Assembly (NCBI RefSeq): GCF_051622035.1
Contig: NC_135362.1
Span: 27,215,001-27,279,000, forward strand
Direction of reading: 5' to 3'
Length of the DNA: 64,000 bases
Source: Arctopsyche grandis
Taxonomy: Eukaryota; Arthropoda; Insecta; Trichoptera; Hydropsychidae
In this document: piece by piece, positions 1-11,870 of the stretch
How the letters are laid out: each line of letters begins with the position of its first letter
How positions within the stretch are numbered: the first letter of the stretch is position 1
Notes under the pieces: generated by a model
The model's database searches: none
The model's input: only the letters and a program-made list of their open reading frames with translations
Told to the model about the DNA's origin: nothing
Program-made: the position numbers and the translations under genes

Positions 1-189
1 GAAACTCAGTGGGAGACTTTGTTACGCGACCAGATGAAATTTATACAGTTGCATGGAGCATGCCCCACCAGGTTACTGGTTGCCCTAATCACAAAATCGC
101 CCGACCAGTGAGATCGGTTGCTGGCGTTGTCTGATCACGGTATTTTTATTACTTGAGCAACCGTTGCGAACTCTCAAAACGTACAGCGT

Positions 190-390
190 TGTATTGAAAG
201 TAAATTCAAATAATGGTGATAAATGAGGGTAAATAAGATCCGTTTCAACAATGAAATCAGATGAATTGATTGGAAACGACCGACCTGAAGTCACATATAT
301 ACATACATATGTCCAATGTCTGGCCAGCAACACGAGTATCAGGCCCGAACCCGTAACCTCTCAGTTGTTAGCATTGTGGTAATACGTCAT
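190..390 (-). repeat. tRNA-derived SINE copy, degraded
   Basis: Read on the minus strand, it has a tRNA B-box-like stretch (ACGGGTTCGGGCC), then the family body: GCTGGCCAGAC, a block ending in AGGTCGGTCGTTTCC, and TGATTTCATTGTTGAAACGG. The same body recurs about ten times in the window. The far (3') end is diverged and I cannot place its border. Confidence 0.6.
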
Positions 391-879
391 GCCCGTCGTT
401 GATGAAACTTTGTGTCCCTAAAAATTATGTGCGTGGTAGACATCATCATTTGATGGTTGTACTTCCTGCCCACAAAGTTCTTTGTCGGATGGTTCCTATT
501 TTGAGCTATCTGACTATCTGACTCTCAATTAATTTTTATTTTGAACTATCTGACTATCTGAATCAGCAATGAATTAATTGAGAGCTATCTGACTCGCAAT
601 TAATTCATTGCTGCTGTGCCTGAATGTGATATTTTCCACCTCAGTGACATTATTTTAACCTGTCTGTCTGGTAGCCTGCGCTCATCATTAATTTTAAAAT
701 TGTATGTGATGTATGAGTGGAATTTTGATCTTCTCTCTTCCATTTGGGCCTCGCAGGGATGTTTTGTATTTACAACTGGTTATTATGTATATTGGTACTG
801 GCTGTGGATGTAAGACATTCCCTACTATGTATTCTGTTATTTGATATATTTAGTATTGTTACTGCTATGAGTATGTATA

Positions 880-1000
880 AATGAATTTTTGTCTGTATTT
901 ATAAATATTTTTTCTCTCTATTATATGTTCGACCATTGTGTCGCATTAAGGATTCCTGTAATGTAACAATGGTCCAAACTTCAATAAATAAATAATTATT
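880..1000 (+). mobile_element. 3' end of a CR1/Jockey-like LINE, with terminal hairpin
   Basis: Only the 3' UTR of the element is recognisable. Positions 931-974 form a 44-nt hairpin with arms GACCATTGTGTC and GTAACAATGGTC (10 of 12 paired) around a 20-nt loop, followed by an AATAAATAAATA tail. It matches the 3' ends at 7437-7480 and 9605-9648; the last follows a reverse-transcriptase-type ORF, which identifies the family. Upstream to about 600 no convincing coding sequence is seen. Confidence 0.7.
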
Positions 1001-2779
1001 CGCTAGCCACTGAGCTATTATACGCTAACTGCTAATTTTATCTCGATGCTGAATTTCTACCATTTTATTCAGGAGTTATTTAAAACGAAATGGAACGAAA
1101 ATCTGACAGAGTGAGAACAATTAATAAACGTTAACCAATCAGTAGTGATTTATATTAAATGTAAATCAAATCAATGTCGGCGATTGCAGATCCCCGTTTT
1201 TCAGACAGAATTCCCTTATAACGGTGAGAAATGGAGATGAACTGGGTAGGGGGTGAAATTTGCTTGGAGAAAGACATTTATAGGTGAAGATGATTAATGT
1301 TCTAAAAGCAGCAAATGGACAAGAAGACAACAGCTGCCTGAAATTTCAACTGAATATATTATCATTACAGAAACTATTATTAATAAAATCACACGGATTA
1401 TGGCTTTATTGTTTATACCAGATCAAGAATGAACTACAATTCTAGAAAAATGTTAGCAAAAAAGGAATTCTAAACAGGAATATATGTATGTAAAGCATGA
1501 CGAAAATCTTCACACCTAGTATAAACTTTTCAGCACTGAAAAGTTTATCTGTATGTAGTAGCAAATTGACGATATAGAAGAGATAAAAAGCTCGCTTGCT
1601 TCGCTTCAGCTTTGGAGAAAAGTTGTAGTTCCAAATCCAAGGAGTTTCGCAATGGTACATGCATACATCTCATGTACCACTCTCCAGACATCCACCGACC
1701 AAATGTGCATATACCACAGGGAAATATCCAAATGTACAGCGTGCACAAATTGTTTCGAGGACCACATGCGGTGAAAGTGATGGGTTTTGATTGATTTTAA
1801 GTGTTTCGGCTGCCTACCCACAAGCATAACTGATTGGTTAATGCGCTCTGCAGAACAACGCGTGTGGAGCGCTGAAACTGCAATTACGGTACACTGATCA
1901 GGATTGATTTAAATGAACAGTACCTAACCCAAGTTGGACCAGACTGAGCAATTTTTTATATCCCACATACATGCATAACTACATATAATATAGTACAACA
2001 TGAACCCTTCGGTAATAAATCACTATATACGTACATATGTAGATAGTGAGGGTGAAGTATGATCGGAAACTCGTGTCGGAATGGGTTCGATGTGGGGTGA
2101 TAGGAGACTGGACGTACGGAAACATACCGAATTATATCTAACTATAGAGAAGAATAATGTTAAACATTGATTAAAAGTCACATGAAGAATTAGTTCAGTT
2201 TATAGACACTTGAGGTCTTCACAGATAATAAGAACCGGGGAAAATAGAAAAACAATCGACAGTTACATAAGTGTTGAATTTTTTCCAAATCACACTGGTA
2301 GGAGTTGACTGCATTTTCTCTACATTTTTTGGGAATTTGTTGATTTTATCTGATGTAGATAATTGTGGAGAATGTCCTATACTAACCAAAAGTCGCCAAA
2401 TATAGAACATCCAAACCACCGGATTTAATCTAACCTCTCCAAAAATAAATTTAAAAACATAGTGAAAATCAGATAAATTCAACAAATTCCCAAAAAATGT
2501 AGAGAAAATGCAATTAACTTCTACCAATGTGATTTAGAAAAAATTCAACACTTTTTTTTCTATTTTCCCCGGTTTCTTTCTATATAAAACGCTTACTTCG
2601 TCACACTGATGACTGTCAGACGTTACATCTACAATACACAGTTTTTAAAAGGTGATCACAATATTCCGTTAGTTACAGACATTACTAACAAACTAACCAG
2701 TAGATTCTATGACAGAATCACTAATAACCATACTAACACACTTGTGAAGAGTATCGGTGATTACAAAAAAATGTCTATA
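1001..2779. other. Intergenic, no gene seen
   Basis: AT-rich sequence. ORFs here are short and look like chance. A short local duplication is visible: about 2219-2345 and 2480-2575 are similar in inverted sense (CCGGGGAAAATAGAAAA against TTTTCTATTTTCCCCGG), so 2230-2575 is probably a fold-back repeat of unknown family. Confidence 0.5.
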
Positions 2780-2957
2780 CATTTCAGGTATAACACAGAA
2801 ATCGTTTCAATTAAAATCAGAAAAATTGGCAAACTCTGATAGGAAACGATCGACCTGGAGTCACAAAGGTCTGGCCAACAGCTATTATTGGGAATCTAAC
2901 CGTAAACACTCTGCTCGACAGTATATTATGCTAACCACTAGTACACTCTACTGGTAA
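2780..2957 (-). repeat. tRNA-derived SINE copy, 3'-truncated
   Basis: On the minus strand it starts at CCAGTAGAGTGTACTAGTGG (A-box region), followed by a B-box-like GGTTAGATTCCC and then the body (TGGCCAGACCTTTGTGACTC, TCGATCGTTTCCTATCAGAG). It lacks the 3' hairpin of full copies. Confidence 0.75.
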
Positions 2958-3780
2958 AATAAATATTTATAATGTATAAATAAATAAATATGTAAAATAC
3001 TTTTTGGTGCCAATGTGTTGAAAAACTATTGCATGTCTCTGTTTTTAATAAATAAACATAAATGACAGGTGGGTCACTTATTTTGAGCGAAACTGTGTAC
3101 CACTGAAGACTATATACATAAATATATATTATCTCAGTTACTTTAAATGTAAAAAGAAAAGGAACTTTATGTACGTCCCGAATCCTTAGAAACTGTCAAC
3201 TATCTATAAAACGCGTTCAATTTATCAAACACGCTTCTTTCCTAAAGTGGAATTTTCGTGCTTCGAATTTCAATAGCTTCCTCGAACGTTCGTTTTGTTC
3301 TTTCTCGTGTCCCGTCATGTTTGTGATACCTGTTGATACGAGTTGCCTAATTTATTATACGATAGCGTGCCTATGCACAGTGCATTAAAAATATTCTGAC
3401 GTGCAACGAAATGAATAAATAAATAAATAAATTCCGAAAAGTGCATTCAAATTTCGTACGAGTGAAGCGTCATCGACCTGTGCCACCAAAGTACCGAATA
3501 TTAATTATGACTTTGCCACTAATTAATGTTTAAGCTTCCCTTTTTAAAAATAGACACGCCACCGCGGAAAAAACACGTGCTCACGATTACTCGTCCGAAA
3601 CGTCCGTCCTCATTACAGTTAACACTTTGGAGAAGAGTAATTTGTGCATTAATTAAAACGGTCTCTTCTCACGCATTCAAAAGGTTAAAGCTCCTATGTA
3701 CATACATATGTAGGACTAGAGCGTGCGTGCGCTACTGAAAAATTAGATTGCCGAAATCTGTCATGTCTAAATTGTACTAG

Positions 3781-3862
<82 letters not shown>

Positions 3863-4199
3863 ACTCACAATCGTAAAGAAAGCATTTTGTGTTAGTGAGA
3901 CGTGCATTCAATTTTGTAGTTGGTTGTTTCAGTGTTCACTGAAGAGGATATCACAAATCTACTAATGGAAATTTGGTCGTCTCAATTGGTGCTTGAAAAA
4001 ATTAAGCTGGATTCAACATGATTAGGATGAATCATAAGTTGAAGGATATGTTCAGCTATGATACCATTGCAAAATGGTAACATCCAAATTTCCATAGAAA
4101 AAGAAGCCCGAAGGAAGACTCTGACCGATGAAAGCAAGTTGTGTGTCAAGTCAAAACCTGTTAGAAGTTAGAATAGCCGAAGGATAAATTGATGTTTGA
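2958..4199. other. Intergenic with a long (AT)n run
   Basis: No gene recognised. Positions 3782-3860 are an uninterrupted AT dinucleotide repeat of about 79 bases. The 70-codon ORF at 3526-3738 has no family signature and I do not call it. Confidence 0.6.
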
Positions 4200-4620
4200 A
4201 ATTGTCAAACAAACTTCTTCTTCTTCCTTGGTTTGCTCAATGATGAGCGTCATTTCTATCAACCGGGAACCAGGTGTACGATCTGCCTCTACTCCTCCCG
4301 GTCATGTGCCAAGATAAAAGCAGCATTTAGGGACTATCCAGTCGGTTCTATAGTTTGATCTGGGCATCTTATGGGACACCGTTCTCTTACCTTCCTTCTA
4401 GTGCTCCGGTGACTACCAGCTTCTTTAGACTATCAACATCCTTCCTAGAAATATGGCTAAAGTAGGAAGTAATCCTTTATACATGTTGTGGAGCTCATTG
4501 AGGATGGAGATGTTAGAATGCGCAGAATCCGCTTACAGCACCACATTTTGAAGGCAACTAAAAACGCAGATACACAGAACCTATATAAGCATTTTTTTAT
4601 ATAGTTTTGAAAATGTAAAA
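4200..4620 (-). mobile_element. RTE/BovB-type LINE, decayed 3' end
   Basis: On the minus strand this is the end of an RTE-clade LINE. It aligns by eye to the better-preserved copy at 49140-49740 (shared stretches such as TTGAGGATGGAGATGTT, and the block around GTGCTCCGGTGACTACCAGC). The element ends in a GAAGAAGAAG-like run. No open frame remains. Confidence 0.65.
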
Positions 4621-5039
4621 AAAGAACGCTAGCATACCTGATCTATTATTATTATTATTATTTATTATCAGTAATATTTATATACATATTTACTTATGTA
4701 TTTATTTATTTATTTTTTGTTTACTATTTTTCAATACTTTTTTTATTATCTATATATTATTTATATGGGCGTTGGGGATTGCACTATTCTCCTCATCGTC
4801 TGGAATAAAAGCTATTATTATTATGCTATGATACCCAGGCTGAAAATCCCACCCTAGAGTGTATTTTATGATATTTTATCTTTGTATTGACATACATACA
4901 TAGGTTTGGCAGAAATTGATACCAGTGGTTCCCATATTTGAAGAAATATATGAGAAACTTAAGATTGTAACGATTGTAATGACTTAAGATTGTAACGATT
5001 GTCGAAATAATAAGATTGTAACGACCTGAAAAAACGCCC
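4621..5039. other. AT-rich spacer, no gene seen
   Basis: Simple ATT/TAT-rich sequence plus a short local repeat (GATTGTAACGATTGT and variants, 4970-5020). Nothing coding recognised. Confidence 0.5.
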
Positions 5040-5308
5040 ATCCTAGCTGGAAACCACGAGCACATGGTGGAATTTGTAAATTTACAGCATTTTATACAAT
5101 TCAACGATATTCGAGATATCTGAAAACTCGGGATTTTGCGAGAAAATGCCAATTTGTTGGAACTGATTCAATGAAAATCAGATAAATTATCAACCTCTGA
5201 TAGGAAACGATCGACCTGGATCACAAATCCAAGGTCTAGCCAGCAGAAACCAGTGGGATTTTAACCCGTGAGTTTATATGTTAGCCACTAGTCAATTCTG
5301 CTGGTTAA
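5040..5308 (-). repeat. tRNA-derived SINE copy, 3'-truncated
   Basis: On the minus strand: AACCAGCAGAATTGACTAGTGG (A box within), B box CACGGGTTAAAATCCCACTG, then GCTGGCTAGACCTTGG and the TCGATCGTTTCCTATCAGAG body. It keeps the region ending near TTTGTAAATTTACAGC but not the terminal hairpin. Confidence 0.8.
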
Positions 5309-6604
5309 ATATGCTCATTCCTTGAAAAACAAAATATGTATATCACAATTTCATCTTTTATTTTAATTTATTAACTCACTGGAAGACTTTGAGCAGTAAA
5401 ATTCAAACATGCAACAGCTGCGTTTCATGAAAATTGATAGTTAAAATTCAACTGTTGCAATCAACCAACTTATGAATGAAAAAAATCACATAACCAAATA
5501 AATTTGACAAATTTAAATGCAAAATCATTTCAATTGCCTATAAGTAAACCACTCCAGTTCTAGAAATTTAGCACCATACATTGTAATCACCTGTGCAACC
5601 GTTCAAACTCCACAAAGCGCATTCCACACTATTAAATTGCACAATTAAAGCTCAAACACTCGAACAATGCCGAGTTTAAATAATCAAACAGCCCTCGAGT
5701 GAGTAAATTTTAATTAAACCCTCCGAATCATTGAGCCGAATTGCATTTGAAAGCCACCAGTGAATACTTTTAGTGTTCATGCATACAAACATACTGTGAA
5801 CATTATGTGTAAGCACTCGACGCGAAACCGGAAGGAAATGACCAATCGAGAGCATAAATATGTTCATTAGAACACACTATATAACATAATGCGTACTCGT
5901 GTGCTCGCATTGACACTGAAATTAAAATCCTAACACGAACTTTTAGTACAAATACGTCTGATTGGGTATTTATAAGCCTTGTAGATTTACCTGGAATAGG
6001 TCTCCTGTCACACACTCACTACTTTTACCTAATTGGTGTTTCGTGTCGTTTCACCAATTTCTTCCGCGACAGTTGTGTGATGTCCAAATTTAATTTTTTC
6101 GAGTGCTATTTGTTCGTAATGGATTTGTCTATAAAATTTTGATTGCCCATAATTTGTAATTAATGTTCACGCATAACGAAGCGGACATTCCAAATATGCA
6201 AATATACTCATTTGAATAAATTGCGGAAACGGGTTTTAATAGGCAGGTACTCAAAGTTCTCGGAAATGTGACTAATTTCATTGTGGAATTTTTTGGAGAT
6301 TTAAAACCCAAAACACATAATATCCACGTGTCATCGACACGAACACATATGTACATATACATATGTATGTACATATGTACATATGTAAGTAATGAATCAA
6401 GTACATATATTTCATTTCAATGGTCTTTGCAGTAGGAAAACTTTAAATCCCAATTCCTATTGGTCGATAAGCTTTTATTATTAGTCAGAACATCTTAGCA
6501 CACCAATAGGAATCACGTGTTGTCTTCCTTCTACGAAAATACATGAAATTAAAAGTGAACTTGTTCTTAAATGGGCTAATTATACTAGGCAAAAGCATTA
6601 TAGA
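5309..6604. other. Intergenic, no gene seen
   Basis: AT-rich, with short ACATATGTACATA-type simple sequence around 6345-6390. ORFs are short, overlap on both strands and carry no recognisable motif. Confidence 0.5.
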
Positions 6605-7075
6605 ATAGCATTAAATCAGCAAAATAGACTAGTGGTTAGTATATAATGCCTTAAAAAAAGTGATCACGGGTTCAAATCCCACTGGTTTCTGTTGGCCAGA
6701 CCTTGAATTTGTGACTTCAGGTCGATCGTTTCCAATTAGAGTTTGCCAATTTATCTGATTTCCATTGAAACGGTTCCAACAAATTGGCAACCTTACCCAT
6801 TTTCTCGCAAATCTCGAATTTCACTGAATTGTATAACATGCTACAATTTACTAATTTGACCATAGATGTCTCTGTGGATGTTTATTGATATGTATTCACT
6901 GAATTGCTTAAAAATGCTGCAAATTTATAAATTTGACCATAGATGTATCTGTGGGTGTTAATTGATATTGATATTTACTTTGTATAAATACTAATAATAC
7001 GTATATCAAATGTTCAATGTTTCTGGTCAGAAAGGTGCATTGGGGCTACCTGTTAGGCCTTCCTGGTATAAATTA
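6605..7075 (+). repeat. Full-length tRNA-derived SINE with 3' hairpin
   Basis: The most complete copy. Pol III A box TAGACTAGTGGTTAGTA at 6625-6641 and B box GGGTTCAAATCCC at 6668-6680, a normal tRNA spacing. The body follows (GGCCAGACCTTGAATTTGTG, GGTCGATCGTTTCC, TTTGCCAATTTATCTGATTT, then AAATTGGCAA pairing back to TTGCCAATTT). The segment holding CCATAGATGTCTCTGTG occurs twice in tandem (6860s and 6940s, about 80 bp apart). The 3' end is a 40-nt hairpin at 7027-7066. Transcription by RNA polymerase III is inferred from the boxes. Confidence 0.88.
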
Positions 7076-7175
7076 ATAATTTACAAAAAAACCGTTCGTG
7101 TCAATTTATGGCGCAGACACACAAAATTGTACGGCACGGCATGCCTAGGTAGAATGGACGTGTCTTCATGTCATT

Positions 7176-7330
7176 TCTCCTACACTACTTCAAATAAGTA
7201 TCGTTATCGATCACTATTAAACCTATGCCAATACAAGGAAAATATATTTGCAAAAACACTCCAGGGGTTGAGTTTTGGTCTGGCATAGATCAGGCGTGGT
7301 AGCGTTTTTTTTGCATGAGCAAAACTGTCG
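7176..7330 (+). repeat. Fragment of the element at 60691-61271
   Basis: TTTCTCCTAC..CTTCAAATA, CGTTATCGATCACT and AAAAACACTCCAGGGG occur in the same order as at about 61068-61165 in the LDL-receptor-related gene intron. The element there has AGGGCGAAAACACAC terminal inverted repeats; no clear termini remain here. Confidence 0.6.
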
Positions 7331-7379
7331 AAAAAAAAACAAACAAGGTATGCCTACGCTCTTAACCATGTTACCGTAA

Positions 7380-7510
7380 GCTTAATGTTTAATGTAATGT
7401 TTAATTGTTATTTTGTTTTTTTTGTGTTATGTTTTTGACCATTGTGGCGCTTTAGGAATTCCTGTTATGCCACAATGGTCTGTTTAGAATAAAATAAATA
7501 AATAAAATAA
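7380..7510 (+). mobile_element. 3' end of CR1/Jockey-like LINE with perfect hairpin
   Basis: Only 3' UTR. The hairpin at 7437-7480 has a perfect 12-bp stem (GACCATTGTGGC / GCCACAATGGTC) and a 20-nt loop containing the self-complementary AGGAATTCCT. The tail is AAAATAAATAAATAAA-like. Same family as 9605-9648. Confidence 0.8.
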
Positions 7511-8800
7511 ATAAATAACCCACAAACTCTCTAAACTTGCAGTGTATTAACTCAAACTGTCGTGATAAGTGATTATTAAACTGTCGTAATATGAATAACG
7601 CAATAAAGGTGCGTTTTAAATGCTGCGACCATGCGACACAAGATATGCCACATATTAATCAATATTGAAAAAAAAACGTTCATATATTCAAAACATGCCC
7701 CTAGAAACAGTTGTAAGTAGCATACAAGATCATATGTTCAATTAGTTAATCACGACATTAAAATTGCATTTAGGATTAGGCTTGGTATTGGGTATGAAGT
7801 TTTAATATATGTACATAGAACTTTAGTCAGAGGTAGAAAGGTTCGAGAAAACTGTTCAACTATTCTAAGCAGGGTATACTGTTGAATCTAGATACATACA
7901 TATCTCGTTTTCGATTGAGAAGGTCCAGGAGTTTATCAGCCAGATAATTGAGCGGTAGTTCAGATGCACTAGCGCGTGCAACGGATTGCATCCTGCTTAT
8001 CGGAAGCACTGGCTGCGGGTCGCCATTGACCCAAAGTGAATATACCCAGCGGTCATTATACCTCGTTTCCTGTCATATCTTGGCGCAGTGATCTCCTGAC
8101 GCCTATTCGGAAGTGCCTAATCTGTCTTCCCCTCTGGCGATCACGACCCAAAACAATGCACTCTACCGTGAACAGTCAAAATTACACTCGTCTCGGAATA
8201 AAACCGAACCGAACACGGGAATGCGCTTTCATAAAGTTGTAAGTAAGCTGTTAAGCTCCAGCATCAAGTTGGCAGTCCATCGAACAGAGCACTAAAAGTC
8301 TGAACCCACCCCCCAACTCCTCCTGTTCCAGAGCGCGGTAATAGTTTAAATAAAATGCATCGGTTTCGGGGGAGGGGGGGGGGGGTTGTGGGTGTTTGTG
8401 ATGGTGCAGGAACGAAAATAGAAGACGGATGTCGAAACAAAACAATTCACGTTTGATTCATTACGCTTCTTTTCTAGTTGTTATTCGGTGCGCGGACCGA
8501 AATCTGTTCGTTGAACACGTGTTCCCCGTAAATGTCAGCTCTTCCGGGAACGGTCGCACATGTTACCCCCCTGACTTTTGTGGCCTTTTCGACTTTTGTT
8601 CTCACCCGATGACGATAAATCGTGAAAAACATACGAAAAAAGTTTTGTCTCCCTCGTCGCCACCCCCACTGTGGGTGGCTTGTTTTGAATTGGAAAATCG
8701 TCCATAAAAAAACATTGAATTGATTCGAATTCTATTTGACGAATTCCATCTAGGTACATCGTACGAGTTGTATGCATTATTTTTTCATACAGACTTGACA
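7511..8800. other. Intergenic; G-rich run
   Basis: No gene supported. A G-rich run (GGGGGAGGGG followed by ten or more G) lies at about 8369-8387. The two opposing ORFs at 8429-8801 overlap on opposite strands and match nothing I know. Confidence 0.5.
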
Positions 8801-8809
8801 AATCACTAT

Positions 8810-9700
8810 AAAAGCAGAACTGGAAACAACTAGCAGGAGCTTTGCACTACATACCCTATTGAGTTCGCTTATAGTCTTCGGAACTATCAATTAACACGAA
8901 CTGACTCAACTGTTGATCTTGGTATACTGTTTAGGAGTGACTTTAAATTTTCGACTCATATTTCAGATATGTGCTGTAGGGCTACCAAAATGCTTGGATT
9001 TGTTCTGCGCAATTCTCACTACTTCCAAGATCTGAATATAATGGTATTACTTTATTGTTCGCTTGTCCGGAGCATATTGGAGTTTGGGTCTGTAATTTGG
9101 AGTCCTACTGAAATTAAATTATCTCTATTGATAGAAAGAGTCCAGAAGAAATTTCTACGATACCTATACTTGAAAAAGTATGGGTATTATCCGTATTTAT
9201 TTCCCACAGCGTTTCTGCAAGGTACCTTGGGCTTCAATTCTTTGGCTTCTAGAAGGATTGTTGCCATTTCCAAATACTTCTTTGGAGTTTTAAATGGAGT
9301 TGTTGACAATCCCTCGATTTTATCAGAGCTTAAGTTTTGGGCTCCTGAGACCGGTAGAGCGCTGCGTAATCGACGACTCTTTCAACCTATCTTTGCAAGA
9401 ACGTCTACTTTCAAGAACTCGTCACTGGTGGAAGCTATCCGGTTCCTTAATGTGATTGATGAGCATTTTGACCTGTTCAACTGTCATGTTGATGAGCTGG
9501 TTAGTTTCTTGAGATTCAATACGAGACTATTTGAATGAGATGAATGATTGGAATTTTTATTGCTTTTTCTTTGTTATTTTATTTATATATTTTTTTTTTT
9601 GTAAGACCGGTGTGACGCTTTGGGGCAACCTGTCATGTCACACTGGTCATTTTATTGTTGTTATTATTTTAAAATAATAAATTAAATAAATAAATAGTAT
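8810..9700 (+). mobile_element. 5'-truncated CR1/Jockey-like LINE, 3' half
   Basis: Contains the end of a non-LTR reverse transcriptase ORF (open at 8969-9538). Upstream in the same frame is STVDLGILFRSDFKFSTHIS, the usual DLGxxF..L.F..HI motif downstream of the RT catalytic region. Then come MLGFVLRN, LLYCSLVRSILEFGSVIWSP and LIERVQKKFLRYL, typical of the CR1/Jockey group thumb region, and the C-terminal conserved block (LKFWAP, IRFLN). Catalytic YxDD and endonuclease regions are missing because the copy is 5'-truncated. The hairpin at 9605-9648 has arms GACCGGTGTGAC / GTCACACTGGTC (one G-T pair), followed by AAATAAATAAATA. The SINE at 9707 abuts its tail. Confidence 0.88.
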
Positions 9701-9706
9701 TTTCTA

Positions 9707-10165
9707 ACCAGCAGCATTGGCTAGTTGCTAGAATATATTGCTATGGTCAGTGTTCTAGTCACACTGGTTGCTGCTGGCCAGACCTTGGTTTGTAACCAGG
9801 TCGGTCGTTTCTTATCAGACTTCGCCAATTTTACCGATTTGTATTGAGACGTTTCCTGCAAAATTGGATTTCCCTCTTCATGTCTCTCGCCAAATCTTGA
9901 GTTACTGTGTTATATCTCAGGATTGGCCGAGTTTCTCTCCATAGATGTATCTGTGTATGTTTATTGTATAAATTCGTATTGTTGTATAAAAATGTTTATT
10001 GATCGTATAATCGTCTTGTATACGATGTTTATTGATCGTATTGTATACGATGTTTGCAATGTATTACCATAGATGTCATAGTACACTCGTCGCATTGGAG
10101 TGATCTGTAATGACGAGTGTATATTGATTGATTGAATAAAATAAAAAACAAAATAAATAAAAATT
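9707..10165 (+). repeat. Full-length tRNA-derived SINE, second hairpin type
   Basis: Begins AACCAGCAGCATTGGCTAG and carries the family body (GCTGGCCAGACCTTGG, AGGTCGGTCGTTTC, CCATAGATGTATCTGTG). Its 3' hairpin at 10082-10121 has a perfect 10-bp stem TACACTCGTC / GACGAGTGTA around a 20-nt loop, then an A-rich AATAAA tail. The stem is unrelated to that of the SINE at 6605-7075, though the bodies are homologous. Confidence 0.88.
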
Positions 10166-10246
10166 TTATGTGAAGAAACAATATGTATATGTATGTACAT
10201 GGCTAGTGGATCAATCTTTCAATTTTTGAAAGATTTCAAGTTATAC

Positions 10247-10577
10247 TGTAACGTGGGAACTGTCTGTGCATTCGTGGGTGAACAACAAAGACCCCGGATT
10301 AGGCTAACGGGACTCGAACAGTAAGTGTCCGAACAAAAGATACGCTGAAATTCTCACAGACCTGGGCAAATGTGTGCGTAAACAATAGACTCACCAGGGT
10401 AGAACTTAACGTGCCTAGATAATAGACATATTAATGGATCATAGGATGAAGGAGGTAGATCAGATTATTCTGGAGTGAGCGGAGGTTCCGTGTGGACCTC
10501 TCGAATCGTTGAATAAATGCTGTGAAACGACTTTGGCCTTTCATTTAGATCCTGAACCCACCCATACGCAACATTGC
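10247..10577 (+). mobile_element. LTR-like solo repeat (fossil)
   Basis: Starts TGTAACGTGGGAAC and carries an AATAAA in its second half. A second copy lies on the minus strand at about 36486-36820. The start resembles that of the LTR-like repeat at 51932-52251. The direct repeat TATAC flanks 10247-10577. No internal coding region accompanies it. Family unassigned; it reads as an old solo copy. Confidence 0.45.
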
Positions 10578-10680
10578 TATACATGAGGCCACGACGTGGT
10601 TCTTATTAAATTAAAAACGTATGTTGACTCTCCCATTTTTGACTTGGAATTAGAAAATTTTCAATTCTTCCACTATTCTC

Positions 10681-11118
10681 CTAGCCAGCAGCATGGCTCG
10701 GTGGTTGCGTTTATGCTAAGCACCGAGGGGCACCGGGTTCGATCCCGTGAGCTAGCCTCGATTGAAAATAATTTATTCCCATAATCTTTAATACTGCTGG
10801 TCAGACTTGGATATTTGTGACTCCAAGTCGATATATGTCCTAACATAATTTGCCAATTTATCTGATTTCATTGATGAAACGGTTCCCCATCAAATTGGCA
10901 AAAACCATCCTACCAATTATGCCACCACTATTTAAATATGATTTATATACAAATCCATAGAATTAAATCCATAGATGTCTCTTTGATTTAGAGTTTTTCT
11001 CAACATCTCAAAATTCAGTGATTTATGTAATGAAAAAATGCTACAATTTTTGTAATTGGCTATGAAGGCACATTGGGGTTTACCTATTAGACCATCCTGG
11101 TATATATTTATATAATAA
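10681..11118 (+). repeat. tRNA-derived SINE, variant head
   Basis: A box TGGCTCGGTGGTTGCG at 10694-10709 and B box GGGTTCGATCCC at 10735-10746, both close to real tRNA boxes. Body shared with the family (CTGCTGGTCAGACTTGG, TGACTCCAAGTCGAT, AATTTGCCAATTTATCTGA). A decayed hairpin of the CCAGGAAGGC type lies at 11060-11100. The head sequence (AATAATTTATTCCCATAATC) is shared with the copy at 16140-16470, defining a subfamily. Confidence 0.85.
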
Positions 11119-11653
11119 AAAATGTCTGTCCTGTCCTGATAGATATTTAAATCAGACAATTCCATATATGTATTTTTGATGTTTTAATTGGATGCTAGTA
11201 TTCCTTGGTATTGAAAAACTTGAAATACAATATTCGTGTAACTTCAACACGACTAGCTTAACTAGAATTTTTAAACCCTTTACCAGTTCATATGAAAATA
11301 GTAGTGATTGCATTATATATAATATTTCATCTCATTCAAGATGGAATCTGTCGTCACACAAATATTTTATCAGACAATTTTACATACTTTTTGATATTTT
11401 GATTGGAACCAAGTATTCGTAGGTATTGAAAAACTTGAAATACATTATTTGTGCAACACGACTGGATTAGCTAGAATTTATTATCCCCTATCTACATATG
11501 TAGATAGTAGGGATTTCCTTACATATAGGTACCTACAGGCATGTTATTGTATTATAAAATCGATTCAAATGGCGTATTGTAGATTAGGTAGTCTTGAATT
11601 TGTTTATTTTCTGTATTTAATATCCAAAATGACAGCTTTGAGCGGACTAAATT

Positions 11654-11870
11654 TTGATTTTTAAATGCTTTTTATTATTACTAAATTATGTTCACAATAC
11701 ATCTTATATCTATTTTAATAGCTACTGATCTACTGATCATTTTCTATTTTACAATTTTAATTTAATTTTGTTAGTAATCGTAGTATTATATTATTATAAT
11801 GTTAATATGTACAGCGTAATAGGAAAAAGAGCTCAACAACCTATTTACAATTACGGAGGTATGCAAGACA
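11654..11870 (+). repeat. About 200-bp dispersed repeat, copy 1
   Basis: Runs from TTTTGATTTTTAAATG to about GAGCTCAACAACCTATTTAC. It recurs inverted at 13330-13545 and again at 39011-39192, where 14-bp target duplications bound it. No open frame and no known family. Confidence 0.75.

Noticed and set aside
3526-3738. 70-aa basic ORF
   Set aside because: No motif, isolated, and within repeat-rich intergenic sequence.
8800-8830. TATAAAAG as a promoter
   Set aside because: It lies at the truncated 5' edge of a LINE copy with no gene behind it; single TATA words are common in this AT-rich DNA.
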